The notes below the pieces were generated by a model that was given only the letters and a program-made list of their open reading frames with translations, made no database searches and was not told the DNA's origin. A program made the position numbers and the translations under genes. Of a stretch of 5,223 nucleotides of DNA, positions 4,370 to 5,223 are shown piece by piece (positions within the stretch are counted from its first letter, which is position 1; every line of letters begins with the position of its first letter). Source of the stretch: DASPXK01 sp035637315 (lineage in GTDB: Bacteria > Chloroflexota > UBA6077 > JACCZL01); the NCBI GenBank assembly GCA_035637315.1, contig DASPXK010000106.1, positions 1 through 5,223 on the forward strand. The letters run 5' to 3'.

Positions 4370-5223
4370 GAATCCCGTTATCGCCAGCGTCATACCCTCC
4401 CCCTCGAGGACGTTCAGGTAAAGCGTTCGGTAGTCTGAGCTGAAGACGGCGCCCGATGGCTCCCAGCCGTTGCGCATCGTCGCGAAGACGGACGTCTTTC
4501 CCTCGGGAGTGACGAAGACCACGTTGTTGTCGCCGGACAGCTGTGTCATCGGATCACTTTTGTCTTCGCAGATGAAGAAGTTGCCGGCCCGGTCGACGGT
4601 GATGTTGTCGGGCATGATCAGCGTCTTGAGCCCGCCCTCGACAAAAACGTCTGTCTCCATGGTCCGTGGATCGAAGCGCCGGATCCGACCGAACAGGTCG
4701 CGGTTTGCGCTTGGGCCGGTGGCGTTCCCTGTCTCGGAGATGTACAGCCTGCCATCACGACCCCACTCGAGGTCTTCGTGTCGATTGAAGGGCGTAGCTC
4801 CTTTCGCCAGCGCGTCCGCGCGCGCGTGGTACACGTCGTCGACTCTTACCCACGCGCGGGTGTCCACTCGGTAGGCGTATAGCGTCCCACTGGAGAGGTC
4901 TCCAGGCCGATCCGGCGTGAACTTGTAGAAGGGACCGCCCCGGAAGTCTTCGGTGCAGTAAACGTCGCCGCTCGCGGCGTCGACGGCCGTGCCCTCGTGA
5001 GAGAAGCGGCCCATCTGGTCGCGCCGCCATTTCTGGCCCGTTCGCGGGTCGATCTCCCAGATGTACCCCTCCTCCGGAAACTGCTCGACTGGTTCTCGCG
5101 GGTTCTCTTCGTTACTGAGGATCGTGCCCCACGGAGTTGCCACGCCCGAACAGTTGTTCCGCATGCCGTCGGCCAGCAAGCGGCTCTCCAGTACCCCGTC
5201 GTTGGGGTCGAGGTGCAGGCGCG
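4352..5223 (-). CDS. PhoX/DUF839-family protein, likely secreted phosphatase-like (5' partial)
   Basis: The minus-strand frame is open from the right edge to TAG at 4354-4352, giving 289 complete codons. Codons 5221-5180 before the first TTG also read as coding (LDPNDGVLESR), so the TTG is not the start and the N-terminus, where a Tat signal would be expected, is outside the window. Features in order are NNCSGVATPWGTILSNEEN (about 22-40; its Cys matches the family's iron-ligand Cys), GRFSHEG (about 71-77), a GDVYCTED strand, FNRHEDLEWGRDGRLYISETGN, MPDNITVDRAGNFFICED, and a C-terminal WEPSGAVFSSDYRTLYLNV. The repeated D-G-x-L-Y/F blades suit the beta-propeller of PhoX, a calcium/iron phosphatase exported to the periplasm or surface. 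Membership of DUF839 is well supported; phosphatase activity is inferred because the rest of the active site cannot be checked. It converges on the DUF47 gene, consistent with a phosphate-related neighbourhood. The last residues after AITGF come from repeat sequence. Confidence 0.85.
   Translation of the reverse strand, partial: RLHLDPNDGVLESRLLADGMRNNCSGVATPWGTILSNEENPREPVEQFPEEGYIWEIDPRTGQKWRRDQMGRFSHEGTAVDAASGDVYCTEDFRGGPFYKFTPDRPGDLSSGTLYAYRVDTRAWVRVDDVYHARADALAKGATPFNRHEDLEWGRDGRLYISETGNATGPSANRDLFGRIRRFDPRTMETDVFVEGGLKTLIMPDNITVDRAGNFFICEDKSDPMTQLSGDNNVVFVTPEGKTSVFATMRNGWEPSGAVFSSDYRTLYLNVLEGEGMTLAITGFKTTSQ

Overview
This is a GC-rich bacterial window (roughly two thirds G+C by eye) with six protein-coding genes packed end to end. 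There are no RNA genes, insertion sequences or CRISPR arrays. The largest non-coding gap is 122 bases (2273-2394). An F420-type PPOX enzyme of the Rv0121 kind, a DUF47 PhoU-like protein, a PhoX/DUF839 protein and a Tat-exported carbonic-anhydrase-like protein would suit a Chloroflexota (Thermomicrobia-like) or actinobacterial chromosome. That placement is an inference from gene content and composition only; no marker gene is present.

Layout: (1) 1-1668 (+) is the 3' nine tenths or so of a thiamine-diphosphate (ThDP) enzyme of the acetolactate synthase superfamily; its start lies outside the window. (2) 1685-2272 (-) converges on it and encodes a small beta-carbonic-anhydrase-like zinc protein behind a textbook Tat signal. 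(3) An AT-rich divergent promoter island at about 2352-2394 separates it from (4) 2395-2826 (+), a Rv0121-family flavin/F420 split-barrel enzyme, followed 33 bases later by (5) 2860-3537 (+), a class II (zinc) aldolase-family enzyme. These two probably form one transcript. (6) 3636-4265 (+) is a DUF47 PhoU-like phosphate regulator. (7) Convergent to it, 4352-5223 (-) is the C-terminal part of a PhoX/DUF839 protein, cut by the right edge.

Functionally there is a phosphate theme on the right (PhoU-like protein facing a PhoX-like phosphatase, with no Pit transporter in view). On the left and in the middle are central-carbon or sugar-acid enzymes whose substrates cannot be named from sequence alone.

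The most unusual non-coding structure is the convergent intergenic region 4266-4369. It holds six tandem copies of a heptamer (consensus TAGYGNG) and an inverted set of related heptamers that runs into the end of the PhoX-like gene and contains its stop codon. The other points worth checking are the export signal on the carbonic-anhydrase-like protein, and a leader made only of A and C, with a perfect 7-base tandem repeat, directly before the GTG start of the Rv0121-family gene. I did not find a convincing new multi-gene system here.
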